Notes: generated by a model from the sequence alone, not told the origin. Shown: positions 24,936-33,549, numbered from the stretch's first letter. The stretch: DNA of 37,355 nucleotides from Acidobacteriota bacterium (GCA_016201185.1 JACQDG010000224.1:1-37355), one strand, 5' to 3'. Numbers and translations are program-made.

Positions 24936-25808
24936 CTATGGGGCGCAAGCCTCCACCATTTCCTTTAGCCGCGCCGCGCACATGCGGCTCCCTTCCTCTT
25001 TGCGGCCGCCCGGGCCGCCCCAGTGGGTCTCCAGGCTGATCGCTCCGCGATAGCCATCGCGCGCCAGCGCCTGGATCTGGCCCCTCCAATCTATGTCCCC
25101 TTCTCCCAGCGGTCCCCACGTGACGCGGTCTCCGGCGGGGTCTCGCAACCCGTCCTTCGCGTGGACGTGAATAATCCGGGAGGCGGACAGCAAGGAATAA
25201 CCGTGTGGAAACGGGGACTCGCCGGCCATATAAGCGTTTCCGGGGTCCCAGACCAGGCCTAAGCCCGGTTCGTTGAGCGCGCGCAGCAAGGGCGCCGCTT
25301 CCTCTGCGGTGGCGATGTTGCAGGCGTGCTCGTTTTCCAGCCCGATGCGCAGGCCGTAGCCGGCGGCCCGATCCACCGCCCTGGCCAGAGACTCGACGAT
25401 ACGGCCGAACAGCCGCTGCGGCTCCACGCTCCGCCAAAAGCTGAAGACGCGCACCAGCCCGGCCCCCAGCGCCGCCGCCACCTCGAGGGATCGCTCCAGG
25501 ATGCGCGCCTGATCGGCAAACGCGTGGGCCGAGTGGAACGCGTCCTGCTCAAAGCGATGGTCGATCGCTCCCCCTTCGGGATGCGTGCATTTGAACACCG
25601 GCGAGGCGATGGAGAGGATCCGCAGGCCGGCTTGGTCGGCGGCGCGGCGCAGGCGGGCGGTCTCGTCATCGCTCATGTCCGCGATGTTCTTATCCCACGC
25701 CGTGCGCACCTCCAGGCCCGCGAAGCCCAGTTCGACGGCAATTGCTGCCGCGCGTTCGAAGTCCTGGCAGAATTCGTCGGTGATAAGAGCCAGAGGAAAG
25801 CGTCCCAT
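24936..25808 (-). CDS. Sugar phosphate isomerase/epimerase-type TIM barrel
   Basis: The 290-residue protein is of the xylose-isomerase-like superfamily. Barrel strands and putative metal or acid residues are GLRIGLENEHACN (Glu), LGLVWDPGNAYM (Asp), RIIHVHAKDGL (His/Asp), LGEGDIDWRGQI and AISLETHWGG (Glu). These spacings match divalent-metal sugar epimerases and isomerases such as tagatose or inosose enzymes. The substrate cannot be told from sequence. No signal peptide, so cytosolic. It lies 51 bases after the NtrC-like gene on the same strand, and the VWA gene follows 157 bases later. The secreted glycosidases nearby suggest a role in sugar catabolism. Confidence 0.85.
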   Translation of the reverse strand: MGRFPLALITDEFCQDFERAAAIAVELGFAGLEVRTAWDKNIADMSDDETARLRRAADQAGLRILSIASPVFKCTHPEGGAIDHRFEQDAFHSAHAFADQARILERSLEVAAALGAGLVRVFSFWRSVEPQRLFGRIVESLARAVDRAAGYGLRIGLENEHACNIATAEEAAPLLRALNEPGLGLVWDPGNAYMAGESPFPHGYSLLSASRIIHVHAKDGLRDPAGDRVTWGPLGEGDIDWRGQIQALARDGYRGAISLETHWGGPGGRKEEGSRMCAARLKEMVEACAP

Positions 25809-25855
25809 GGGGCAGACAGATCATGATACCAGCGGGGAGGACGGCCTTCTAAGCC

Positions 25856-25884
25856 GCGTTTATCTGTGTTCCTCTGCGGTTCCC
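25856..25884 (-). repeat. Interspersed 29-bp repeat, copy B, over the NtrC-like gene's stop
   Basis: On the plus strand it begins GCGTTTATCTGTGTT and ends CTGCGGTTCCC. It matches copy A (33550-33578) at 22 of 29 positions with no gaps. In minus orientation it spells the last codons of the NtrC-like gene and its TAA. The family resembles the degenerate ATCTGTGTTCATCTGCGG-type dispersed repeats found between genes in several phyla, with a spacing close to one DNA turn. Confidence 0.6.
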
Positions 25885-27281
25885 GATTCCTGCCGGATTT
25901 TTTTCAGTTTTTCCAGGAGGGTGGTGCGCTTCAGGCGAAGGATCTGCGCTGCCTGGCTGCGGTTGCCCTGCGTGTGCTCGAGCACCCGCAGGATCAGGTC
26001 CTTCTCAAACTCGTTCATCATCCCCTTGAAGTCCAGTTCCGGGCCGGAACGGGGAGCCGGCCCCGAGAGACCGGGCAGGCCGCGGGACGGCGGGAAGTCG
26101 GCCAACGCCACTTCGCTCTGGTCCTGGCTTCGGATGACGGCGATCTCCACCGCGTGCTCCAGTTCCCGGATGTTGCCCGGCCACGGGCGGGCCATCAGAT
26201 CGGCCTCCGCTGAGTGGGGCAGCCGCTTGGCGGGCAGGTTGTCCCGCCGGCAGAATTTCTCGAGAAAATGCGCAATGAAAAGGGAGATATCCTCCCGCCG
26301 CTCCCGCAGCGGCGGCAAGTGAATGGGGAACACGTTGATGCGGTAAAAAAGATCTTCGCGGAAGCGCCCCTCGGCTACTCGTTTCCACAGATCGACATTC
26401 GTGGCGGCGATCACCCGGACGTCCAGCTTGATGCTCTCCACCCCGCCCACGCGGTGGATCTCCCGTTCTTGCAGCACACGCAGCAGCTTCGGCTGCAACT
26501 CCAGGGGCAGATCCCCGATCTCGTCGAGAAAGATGGTGCTGCGGTGGGCCTGCTCGAAACGGCCCATGCGGGCCTGGTGAGCGTCGGTGAAGGCGCCGCG
26601 AACGTGCCCGAAAAACTCATCTTCGAGCAGCGTCGCCGGGATGCCGCCGCAGTTGACTGAAATCATGCGGAGCTTGCGCCGGTGAGAAAGCAAGTGGATA
26701 GCCTGGGAGATGCGCTCCTTTCCCGTGCCGGTCTCGCCGCTGATAAGCACGGTGGTGTTCTTGGGCGCCACCAGCCGCACCTGCGCCAGCACGCGCTGGA
26801 TGGCAGGGCTCGAGCCGATGATCAAGTCCTGGGGCAGTTGCGGCAAGGGCTGGTCCGGCGCCGGTTCGGCAGGGCCGCCCTGCTCGAGCGCGCGCTCGAT
26901 TTCCCCCAGCAGCCCTTCGGCTCGCACCGGCTGGGAGAGGAAATGGGCTCCGGCGCGCTTCAGGATTTCCACTGCCCGGCCCCAGCGCTCGGGGGAATTC
27001 AGAATGAATAGGGGGGCGGGCCGGTCGCCGTTTTGATCCGGCCGCAGCAGGCCCAGGAAAGCCTGCACCGGGTCCTCGAGGTCCTCGGATCCAAGGTCGG
27101 CTATGACCAGGTCCGGCGACGAGGTGACTAGTTCTTGAAAGGCCTCCTCGAGGGCCGGGGCGCGAAGGATGCGAAATCCCCTAGCCTCCAACTGAGTGTG
27201 CAGATCATCCTGTTGAGGACCAGCCGGACCTACCAACAGTATCTGGTACTGGCCTGTTTGATTCGAAGTGGCGGGAAACAT
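25860..27281 (-). CDS. NtrC-like sigma-54 activator with degenerate receiver
   Basis: The 473-residue regulator has a receiver-like domain (13-130), an AAA+ domain with Walker A GETGTGKE (182-189), the sigma-54 contact loop GAFTDA (229-234, usually GAFTGA), Walker B FLDEIGD (251-257) and ATNVDLW, and a Fis-type helix-turn-helix near the end (RSQAAQILRLKRTTLLEKLK). The receiver keeps Asp62 (VIADLG), but the acidic pair after the first strand reads GPAG and the conserved Lys reads Gln117 (FLSQPV), so phosphorylation is doubtful. ATG 27281 has GGAG upstream and starts the fold properly; the frame extends to 27503. No sensor kinase is adjacent. Confidence 0.9.
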   Translation of the reverse strand: MFPATSNQTGQYQILLVGPAGPQQDDLHTQLEARGFRILRAPALEEAFQELVTSSPDLVIADLGSEDLEDPVQAFLGLLRPDQNGDRPAPLFILNSPERWGRAVEILKRAGAHFLSQPVRAEGLLGEIERALEQGGPAEPAPDQPLPQLPQDLIIGSSPAIQRVLAQVRLVAPKNTTVLISGETGTGKERISQAIHLLSHRRKLRMISVNCGGIPATLLEDEFFGHVRGAFTDAHQARMGRFEQAHRSTIFLDEIGDLPLELQPKLLRVLQEREIHRVGGVESIKLDVRVIAATNVDLWKRVAEGRFREDLFYRINVFPIHLPPLRERREDISLFIAHFLEKFCRRDNLPAKRLPHSAEADLMARPWPGNIRELEHAVEIAVIRSQDQSEVALADFPPSRGLPGLSGPAPRSGPELDFKGMMNEFEKDLILRVLEHTQGNRSQAAQILRLKRTTLLEKLKKIRQESGTAEEHR

Positions 27282-27323
27282 TATCGTAGCCAGCTCCGAC
27301 TTTTCGTTCGGACATGACGGAGA

Positions 27324-27341
27324 ATGCACGCCTTTCGCCAA
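27324..27341 (-). promoter_or_regulatory. Candidate sigma-54 (-24/-12) promoter for the NtrC-like gene
   Basis: Read on the minus strand, TTGGCGAAAGGCGTGCAT has GG and GC separated by exactly ten bases, with TTGGC at -24 and TGCAT at -12. Transcription would start near 27312, about 30 bases before ATG 27281. That would make the activator autoregulated. Such matches do arise by chance in GC-rich DNA, as one upstream of 7896 shows. Confidence 0.3.
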
Positions 27342-27688
27342 AATTTCGACGTTTTCTTCACAAAAGAAAAGAAACCACTTGGAAACACCAGCGGAGAAGC
27401 TTCGGCGACGTGTTTCCCGAATTGGAACGCGAAGAGCGGGACGTGCGTTCCAGAATGGAACCGCATTCCCCATTTTGTAACTTCGCCCGGTCGGCAATAA
27501 CACGGGAATGCTAGTCCCGGGTCGCTAGGCCGGACGCTTCGAAAGACATAGATATTCCGGCACTTTGCGTCAATTCTTCGACAGGCTGGGCCGTTTTGCC
27601 TTTTCGATCAGCCTGAAAACAAAAGGGTCTATTTCCCTGTCCGAGCTGGTCAGTGTCGTGCAAGCAGAGCGTGGCGTCGGGTTGAAAC

Positions 27689-27739
27689 TAAGCCAGGCCC
27701 GGCGAAGGCTTACGGGTCTCGGGCAAAAGCGACGGCCCG
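27689..27739 (+). promoter_or_regulatory. Two tandem stem-loops in the sigma-factor leader
   Basis: TAAGCC (27689-27694) pairs with GGCTTA (27707-27712). CGGGC (27720-27724) pairs with GCCCG (27735-27739). They stand side by side about 75-125 bases before the sigma-factor ATG. No U-run follows, so they are not a plain terminator. They could be part of a structured regulatory leader; no known riboswitch class was recognised. Confidence 0.3.
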
Positions 27740-27813
27740 CCGCACCATCACCCGTTTGGCGAGCACGAAAGAAAGCGGCTGAGAAATCTCGAGCGGAGGC
27801 AGAGAAACCAGTC

Positions 27814-28605
27814 ATGTCTTGCACAGGCCTTGCAGTGAGAACGGCTCCCACCGGGAGCCTGAATCGAGAACAGCGGGACGCCATTGTGATAGATCACCTG
27901 CCATTGGTGAAAGCTATCGCCGGGCGGGTCCGGGAGAATCTTCCGGTGCAGGTGGAACTGGACGACCTGGTGCACGCCGGGATTCTGGGTCTCTTTGATG
28001 CGGTTCAGAAATACGATCCCACCAAGCGCGTGGCGTTTCACCTGTATGCCAAGCACCGCATCCGCGGGGCCATCCTGGACAGCCTGCGGCAACTGGACTG
28101 GGCCTCGCGCGATTTGCGCAAGCGCTACAAGCGGATCGAAGCCATGACTCAGAAGCTGAGTTACAAGCTGGGCCGGCCTCCCCATGAGACCGAGCTGGCC
28201 CGGGAAATGGGCGTCAGCCTGGCGCGCTGGCGAAAAATGGTTTGGGAGCTGCACTCCGCCGGGCTGGGCCCGGGTCAGAGCCACCTGGGTAGCCAGACCA
28301 GCGACGGTCTGGACCGCTTCTCCGGCCCGGATTCGCCGCGCAGCATGGAAGACCTGCCGGATCGGGCCTGTGCTCGGAAGCAATTGCGCCAGGTTCTGGC
28401 GGCGGTCCTCGAGAGTCTACCGCCCCGCTACCAGCGCGTGGTCGCCCTCTATTACACCCACGGCTCGACCATGAAGCAGATCGGGGCCGAGCTGGGGGTG
28501 AATGAAAGCCGGGTATCGCAAATACACAAGGGGGCGCTGGAGAAACTCAACGCCGCCCTGCGCAACCGGGGCATTCAGACCCCCGGCATCTTTGTGGACG
28601 GCTGA
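27814..28605 (+). CDS. FliA/WhiG-type sigma-70 family factor
   Basis: The 263-residue factor has region 2 from HLPLVKAIAGRVRENLP through DDLVHAGILGLFDAVQKYDP to FHLYAKHRIRGAILDSLRQLDW (28-96), the FliA-type sequence, then region 3 (KLGRPPHETELAREMGVSL) and region 4 (LPPRYQRVVALYYTHGSTMK, helix-turn-helix GVNESRVSQIHKGALEKL). This class directs transcription of flagellar or developmental genes; no flagellar gene is in view, so its regulon is open. ATG 27814 is favoured because region 2 starts soon after; GGAGG lies 14 bases upstream, a long spacing. It sits beside a sigma-54 activator, a possible regulatory pair. Confidence 0.88.
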   Translation: MSCTGLAVRTAPTGSLNREQRDAIVIDHLPLVKAIAGRVRENLPVQVELDDLVHAGILGLFDAVQKYDPTKRVAFHLYAKHRIRGAILDSLRQLDWASRDLRKRYKRIEAMTQKLSYKLGRPPHETELAREMGVSLARWRKMVWELHSAGLGPGQSHLGSQTSDGLDRFSGPDSPRSMEDLPDRACARKQLRQVLAAVLESLPPRYQRVVALYYTHGSTMKQIGAELGVNESRVSQIHKGALEKLNAALRNRGIQTPGIFVDG

Positions 28606-28622
28606 CCCCGGTTGGAACCGCG

Positions 28623-30206
28623 CTAGGCTCTGGCTTCCATTCGCCGCCACTTTGCGAGCAGCGCCTGCAACCGCAGATAGGCCTCCTTCGTCCTCAGGTC
28701 TTCGTGCAGAAGCCCGCCGTGCGGGATGAAAGCGGGGTCGACAACGTCCCACCACCCGATGGCGTCGATATACGGCTTACTGTACACGAGCGTATAAAAC
28801 TGCTCGATCCAGTCGGCCTGCGCCGTCTCACTCCAGTGCTCCCCATGCCACGGAAAGCGGACCCCGTGCGGCCACGCGGTGGGAACTTCGACCGAGGAAG
28901 AGGGCAGGCCGAGCTCGGTGATGTGGATCCGCTTGGCAAAGCCCTGAAACGTCTCGATGGACCGTTCAAATTCGAGCAGGTCCCGTCCCAGGTAGTAGTA
29001 CTGCAAACCGATCGCCTCAAACTCCGTCCCCGCGTCCTTCACCATTTGCAAATAGTCATAGACGCTCTGCTCGCCGATTTTTGGCGACCGCGCCATGTAT
29101 TCGCACCAGGTGCAGCAGTTGTTGACGATGCGAAAACAGGTGGGATCGGCTTCCCGCGCCGCCCGGAGCGCCCCCGCCGTCAAATCGATCATGTGTTCCT
29201 TCGTGAACCCTAGCACGTTCTTGTGGTGCAGCTCGTTGACGACGTCCCAGATGTGGATGCTGCCTCGAAACCGGGCGATCGAGCGGCGAATGTGCGTCAG
29301 GCAGACGGCCTTCGCCTGCTCGTAGGTCCTGCCTCTCAGCCACTGCGGCGTGGTGCCGGGATAGAGAAAGATCAGTGGGTGCCCTTTCCGCACGATGGAG
29401 GTCCCGTCGAGCCAGCTCAGGATTTTTTCCACGACGCCATAATCAGGCTTTCCCTCGACACCTTCGACCCCGCGCAGGTAGAAAGGAAGAGTGGCGTAAT
29501 TGAATAGCCCTGCAAACCGCTCGGCATACGGTTTTCCCAGTGCAGGGAAGCCGAACGCATTGGCCCCGAACAGGAAGCCGGGCCGCGCCCCGTGACGGGC
29601 GATGAGCTGCTCGGCCCGCCCGATAACGATCATCTCCCCGGCCCACAGTGATTCGCGCAGGGATTCGATCGACCAGCGGGCCGCTGCCCGCTGGTCGGGC
29701 CTGGCAGCCGTGGCCTTCTTCAACAGCGCCTCGGCCTGCTCCGTCCGGCGCAGCGCAGCGGCGGAGATCTCTATGCCGGAACGCCGGCATTCCTCCGCGA
29801 GCCGGCGCACCGTCGCCAGCCGATCGGCGGCGAACTCGAAGTTGAGAAAGAGCGGCTCCGGTTTGGCGAAAGACTCCGGTGTGTAGCCGCTGCCCCGGTT
29901 GTCGGCGTACACGTACATGTGGCCGAATCCCGGCACCAACAGTGGCGTCGAGATGCGAAACGGCCTTGCGGCAGGCTCAAAAACGACTTCTCCAGGGCTG
30001 AATTGCGGCTCGATCGGGAAGGGACGCAGCAAAAAGTCGCAAATGTGAAAACGGTCCAGCTCTTTCGCCGCAACCGGCTTGCCCTGGTAATCGAGGATCC
30101 GGCAGCGGGCCTGGACGGGTTCCGGAACCGCAACCTGGCCGCCGAGCACGGAAGCGGCGGCGAGCCTCCCGACAAATTCGCGGCGCGTGCTCCCACAGGC
30201 TCTCAT
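28623..30206 (-). CDS. Tat-exported GH10 endo-xylanase-type glycosidase
   Basis: The 527-residue protein starts with a twin-arginine signal (STRREFVGRLAAASVLGG), then a beta-rich N-terminal part of about 180 residues, then a GH10 barrel: LFGANAFGFPALGKPYAERF, IHIWDVVNELHH with acid/base Glu325 and IHITELGLP with nucleophile Glu431, plus a late IGWWDVVDPAF. The two catalytic glutamates are present, so it should be an active retaining glycosidase, probably cutting beta-1,4-xylan or related polymers outside the cytosol. It is the third of three closely spaced genes for secreted carbohydrate-active proteins, 12 bases after the TIM-barrel gene, and it converges on the sigma-factor gene across 17 bases. 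Confidence 0.88.
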   Translation of the reverse strand: MRACGSTRREFVGRLAAASVLGGQVAVPEPVQARCRILDYQGKPVAAKELDRFHICDFLLRPFPIEPQFSPGEVVFEPAARPFRISTPLLVPGFGHMYVYADNRGSGYTPESFAKPEPLFLNFEFAADRLATVRRLAEECRRSGIEISAAALRRTEQAEALLKKATAARPDQRAAARWSIESLRESLWAGEMIVIGRAEQLIARHGARPGFLFGANAFGFPALGKPYAERFAGLFNYATLPFYLRGVEGVEGKPDYGVVEKILSWLDGTSIVRKGHPLIFLYPGTTPQWLRGRTYEQAKAVCLTHIRRSIARFRGSIHIWDVVNELHHKNVLGFTKEHMIDLTAGALRAAREADPTCFRIVNNCCTWCEYMARSPKIGEQSVYDYLQMVKDAGTEFEAIGLQYYYLGRDLLEFERSIETFQGFAKRIHITELGLPSSSVEVPTAWPHGVRFPWHGEHWSETAQADWIEQFYTLVYSKPYIDAIGWWDVVDPAFIPHGGLLHEDLRTKEAYLRLQALLAKWRRMEARA

Positions 30207-30218
30207 GGTCTCCTCATA

Positions 30219-31424
30219 CTAAAAAGACAGCCGGTAGACGTGCGCCCCGAAAGGCTCGAAGCTGTCACGCCAGGCGCCATCTTTAAGGCCGGGCGTTCGC
30301 GACTCGAATAGCGCCTGGCAGCGCCGGAACGCGTCGAGTCCGGAGAACGTCACTTCCACGGGGTTGGGGTCGGCGTTGACTGCCATCAGGATGACGCCGT
30401 GTTCACCGGGCTTGGCGATCCACTCGATGCCCCGGTCCAGGCTATGGCCGACATCGTGATACGTAAGCCCCAGCTTCAACGGCGCCTTTCGCGCCGCCAG
30501 CTCGGTTTTGAGTTCCCGCAACTCGCCGGCCACCGCTCGCACGTCCTCCCACAGGGGCGCGTCGGGCGGGTTGGAATAAAGACCCCAGTAGAGCAGGCCG
30601 TTTAACCCGTGGGCGATCGCCTGGTAGGTCATGAAGCGCATCTGGGAACGGGTGGGATAGAGAATCATCTTCGGGTCGCGGTCCTTTTCGCGCAGGTTTT
30701 CCCAGGCGAAAGCCTGCAGCACGAGGAAGACGGCGCGCGAGGCGCCCGCCACCCGCCGCATCTTGTCGGCGTACTGGCCGACCTGGCTGACAAAGGTGTT
30801 GAGAAAGTCTCCCTGCCGGCCATCAGGCCACAGAGCGTACATCTCGCGAATCCCCGGCGGCGCCACGGGGTAAATGTCGGTGGCCACAATATCGGCCCCC
30901 GGGTTATATCGCTCGAGCGTGCTTTCGAGGTTCGTGGGCGCGTGGTTCAGATAGAGCAGGTGAGCCGGATCGAGGCTCTTGACGAAGCTATAGGTAGCTA
31001 TAATATCTTCTGGCGGCACGCGGGGTTCGGTCTTCTTCCAGATGTAGGACGGTTCGTCCTCCGTTTCCCACAACAGAAGAGCCGGCTCGTTCCGGAAGGC
31101 GGTCACAATCTTCCGGATTCTCTCTTCATCCGCGCTGCGCTTTTTTGGCGAAAGGGAGCCTAGGCCCACCCAGGCGTGCAAGTTGTGCGCCGCGGCCTGG
31201 GCAAAGTCCTCCGCCTTGGCCTGCACGTTGACCAGGTTGAAGCCGGCTTCCTTCGCCTCTTTCCAGGGACTGGCGGTGCGAGGCAACTGATAAAGCCCCA
31301 GAATGAACTCCCGCCGGCCGTCCATGGTGATCATGCCGTCAGAGTCCATCCCGATCTGGCGTACCCCGGCGGGCGCCGCGAGCAAAGGCAGCGGGATGGC
31401 CTTCAGGAATGTCCGCCGGTCCAT
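30219..31424 (-). CDS. Tat-exported TIM-barrel protein, glycosidase-like
   Basis: The 401-residue protein opens with an ideal twin-arginine motif (MDRRTFLKAIPLPLLAAPAG). The body looks like a retaining-type (beta/alpha)8 glycosidase: LGLYQLPRTASPWKEAKEAG, NLVNVQAKAEDF, LLLWETEDEPSYIW with a candidate acid/base Glu, VATDIYPV, FLVLQAFAWEN and NGLLYWGLYSNP, then a small C-terminal beta domain (VILMAVNADPNPVEVTFSG). I do not recognise a named GH family. ATG 31424 is preferred because GGAG lies upstream and the preceding gene ends two bases before; the longer frame would overlap it. Substrate unknown, but the cotranscribed GH10 gene hints at plant-type polysaccharide. Confidence 0.75.
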   Translation of the reverse strand: MDRRTFLKAIPLPLLAAPAGVRQIGMDSDGMITMDGRREFILGLYQLPRTASPWKEAKEAGFNLVNVQAKAEDFAQAAAHNLHAWVGLGSLSPKKRSADEERIRKIVTAFRNEPALLLWETEDEPSYIWKKTEPRVPPEDIIATYSFVKSLDPAHLLYLNHAPTNLESTLERYNPGADIVATDIYPVAPPGIREMYALWPDGRQGDFLNTFVSQVGQYADKMRRVAGASRAVFLVLQAFAWENLREKDRDPKMILYPTRSQMRFMTYQAIAHGLNGLLYWGLYSNPPDAPLWEDVRAVAGELRELKTELAARKAPLKLGLTYHDVGHSLDRGIEWIAKPGEHGVILMAVNADPNPVEVTFSGLDAFRRCQALFESRTPGLKDGAWRDSFEPFGAHVYRLSF

Positions 31425-31426
31425 GG

Positions 31427-33547
31427 TCAGCGGGACTCCTTTTTTGCCTGCGCCCGGTCGTATTCGTCGATCAGCCGGCTGCCTTGTTCGAGCGCCCGCC
31501 ACGCTTCCTCTTGTGTGCCTTGTGGAATCTCGATGCTCTTGTTTCCCTTGGCGTCATCGACCAGCCAGTCATAACGGTTGAGCCAATACCCATCATGGAA
31601 GCGACGGCCGGCCATCATCGCGTCCTTCCACTGGGGGATGGGGTAAAGCCCGAGCATCAGCGCCGAGGCATTCAGCATATGCTGGCCGCGCAGCCAGAAG
31701 CGGTCCACGTCGGCCGCCGACAACGCCTGGAAGCTCATCCAAATCATAGGCATGTCCGGGGTGCTCAGGCCGCGGATCAGCCCGCGGTAGAACCAGCTAT
31801 ACGGCAGCCCGGCATGGTAGGCGCCGAAGAGGAAGTTTGGATTGATGGCCCGCACCCGCTGCCGGATCAAGCGGCCAAGCTTTTCGCTTTCTTGCTCCAG
31901 AAGCAAGTAATAGGTTTCGAGCAGGCTGCGATCTCGCAGCCAGGGATAGCGCTGTTCGTAAGAAAGCCGGGCCGCCTCCTCCAGCACCTGGCCATCCAGG
32001 TGGCCCCGGGCGGATCGCAGGAAGGCCTGAAAGGCGGCGTCCTCAAAGCCGATGGCCTCCGGATAAAAAATGATCGGCTCCCAGCCATACATTTCAAAGT
32101 CGATCGTGGCGCCCTTGACAGAAGGATGCGCCCGGCTGAAGCGGGCGACCTCCTCGAGCGAGGGAATCACGATCTCGTTCCACAGCCGGAGATCGAGCGG
32201 GGAGAGAATCTCCAGCACGCGGCCGTCGACGCCCCGGCACCGCTCGTACCGGTCCCGGTCGAAGGCCCCGCCGGGGTAGTTGTAGCCGATGGTCCAGCCG
32301 ACGCTCGATCCATCGAGCTCTTTGGCGAACGTCTCCCAGGCGTGGCGCAGGGCGGCGCGCTGCTCGGCTGAGTATTTGCTCGACACGAAGCGATCCGGCC
32401 ATCCGACTCCCCAGATGTAGTTCAGCCCGGCCTTCTTGAAGCCTGCCGCCAGGCGCTTCAGCCAGTCGTCGTCCCGGTTGGTGTCCCCCCAAGCGGCGCG
32501 GAGGCCGTGATCGAGGTACTGGCCGTAAAGATCCCGGCGGATGGTTGCCCGGTATTGCGCCCGGTAACTTTCGCGGTTCTCGGGCACGCGCTCGATCGCC
32601 CCACCCGGCGGCACGGAGATTAGGCCGCTTTCCGCCGGTGGCGCGGCCGGGAGAGAATGTTCCGCCTGCTCGTCAAAGGCCGCGTCTATGTGAGCCGGCC
32701 CGCTCCAACGAGCCTTGCCGCGCGCCAGGCTCGCCATTTCCGAAAGAATGTTCTGAATGAACCGGTCGCTCGACGGCGCCCAGTCCAGAACATTTGTCGG
32801 CTGCACGCCCACCCGCCCGTTGAAACCGCCGATGTTCAGGTTGAAGCGCTCCGTCACCAGCACGTACCCCTTGCCGTATTGGGCCATGGCCACAACGGGG
32901 AAGGCGCCAGACCCAGGCATGTCAGGAACCCGGGGCCGCCCCAGGCCTACGATGGCAAAGGCCGTCGGCGAAGTTCGCGCCAGTACCAGCGCTGGCGGCC
33001 TTGCTTCGAGAATGGTCGAGCGGTCGAGCACCAGGTTCTGATCCACACCTTGAGCCGCAAATGTGCCGCTCGCCGGCCGGAAATAGCATTGTGGATACAT
33101 GGCCGAAAGATACCGCCCGGAATCATCGTCGGCGATCGCGGGCTTGACCTGAATGCCCGAGCCGAGCGCCGCGAGCAGCCGGTTGTAAGGCCGCAACTGG
33201 TTAAAGGCTTCCGGATCGCCCGGCACGCCAAGGATGAGCAGCCCGCCCCTGGCCACATAAGAAACCACGGCGGGAATCTCAACTTCCGGCAGTTGCAGAC
33301 TGGAGCCGATGCCGCCCGCCGAAGAGAGCAGCACCAGCATGTGGTATCGGGCCAGGTCCGCCCGCGTGAGAACAGGATAGTATTGCCGGAAGTCGACATG
33401 CATGCCGGTGGCGGCCACGCGGCGGATCACTTCGTTCGAAAAATCGGGCGGGTTCATCTCGTAGTCGATAACCAAGGCCCGTTCGTCGGCCCCAGCGCCC
33501 GCGGTGGCCAGAACCAGAAAGAGGACAAACACAGCAGAAGTTTTCAT
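31427..33547 (-). CDS. Secreted protein with GATase-like and glycosidase-like domains
   Basis: The 706-residue protein has a signal peptide (MKTSAVFVLFLVLATAGAGA). An N-terminal DUF4350/GATase-like domain follows: ALVIDYEMNPPDFSNEVIRR, HMLVLLSSAGGIGSS, GGLLILGVPGD and PYNRLLAALGSG. A larger C-terminal part resembles a TIM barrel, with NYIWGVGWPDRFV, GWTIGYNYPGG and ATIDFEMYGWEP, in which Asp and Glu could be catalytic. I know no GH family that fits. The gene ends two bases before the TIM-barrel gene and starts 16 bases after ligA, so transcription may run from ligA. It is likely the leading member of a small polysaccharide-degradation set. Confidence 0.75.
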   Translation of the reverse strand: MKTSAVFVLFLVLATAGAGADERALVIDYEMNPPDFSNEVIRRVAATGMHVDFRQYYPVLTRADLARYHMLVLLSSAGGIGSSLQLPEVEIPAVVSYVARGGLLILGVPGDPEAFNQLRPYNRLLAALGSGIQVKPAIADDDSGRYLSAMYPQCYFRPASGTFAAQGVDQNLVLDRSTILEARPPALVLARTSPTAFAIVGLGRPRVPDMPGSGAFPVVAMAQYGKGYVLVTERFNLNIGGFNGRVGVQPTNVLDWAPSSDRFIQNILSEMASLARGKARWSGPAHIDAAFDEQAEHSLPAAPPAESGLISVPPGGAIERVPENRESYRAQYRATIRRDLYGQYLDHGLRAAWGDTNRDDDWLKRLAAGFKKAGLNYIWGVGWPDRFVSSKYSAEQRAALRHAWETFAKELDGSSVGWTIGYNYPGGAFDRDRYERCRGVDGRVLEILSPLDLRLWNEIVIPSLEEVARFSRAHPSVKGATIDFEMYGWEPIIFYPEAIGFEDAAFQAFLRSARGHLDGQVLEEAARLSYEQRYPWLRDRSLLETYYLLLEQESEKLGRLIRQRVRAINPNFLFGAYHAGLPYSWFYRGLIRGLSTPDMPMIWMSFQALSAADVDRFWLRGQHMLNASALMLGLYPIPQWKDAMMAGRRFHDGYWLNRYDWLVDDAKGNKSIEIPQGTQEEAWRALEQGSRLIDEYDRAQAKKESR

Positions 33548-33549
33548 TG

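Larger units (their letters stand above)
27282..27813. other. 532-base intergenic region between the NtrC-like gene and the sigma factor
   Basis: This is the only stretch over 300 bases without a gene. The sigma-factor frame stays open through its right half (from 27565), but that part starts with TTG and its translation is a Lys/Arg-rich sequence unlike any sigma region. It holds a candidate -24/-12 promoter facing the NtrC-like gene (27324-27341), an inverted repeat CGGGA/TCCCG at 27503-27519 and two stem-loops at 27689-27739. It probably serves as a divergent regulatory region with a long leader for the sigma gene. Confidence 0.6.

Noticed and set aside
27503..27519. Inverted repeat CGGGA/TCCCG
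   Set aside because: Five-base stems at this GC content are expected by chance; no promoter or gene end lies at it.
28609..28620. Inverted repeat CGGTTGGAACCG between the sigma gene and the GH10 gene
   Set aside because: The stem is too short once a loop is allowed and there is no U-run, so it does not qualify as a terminator.
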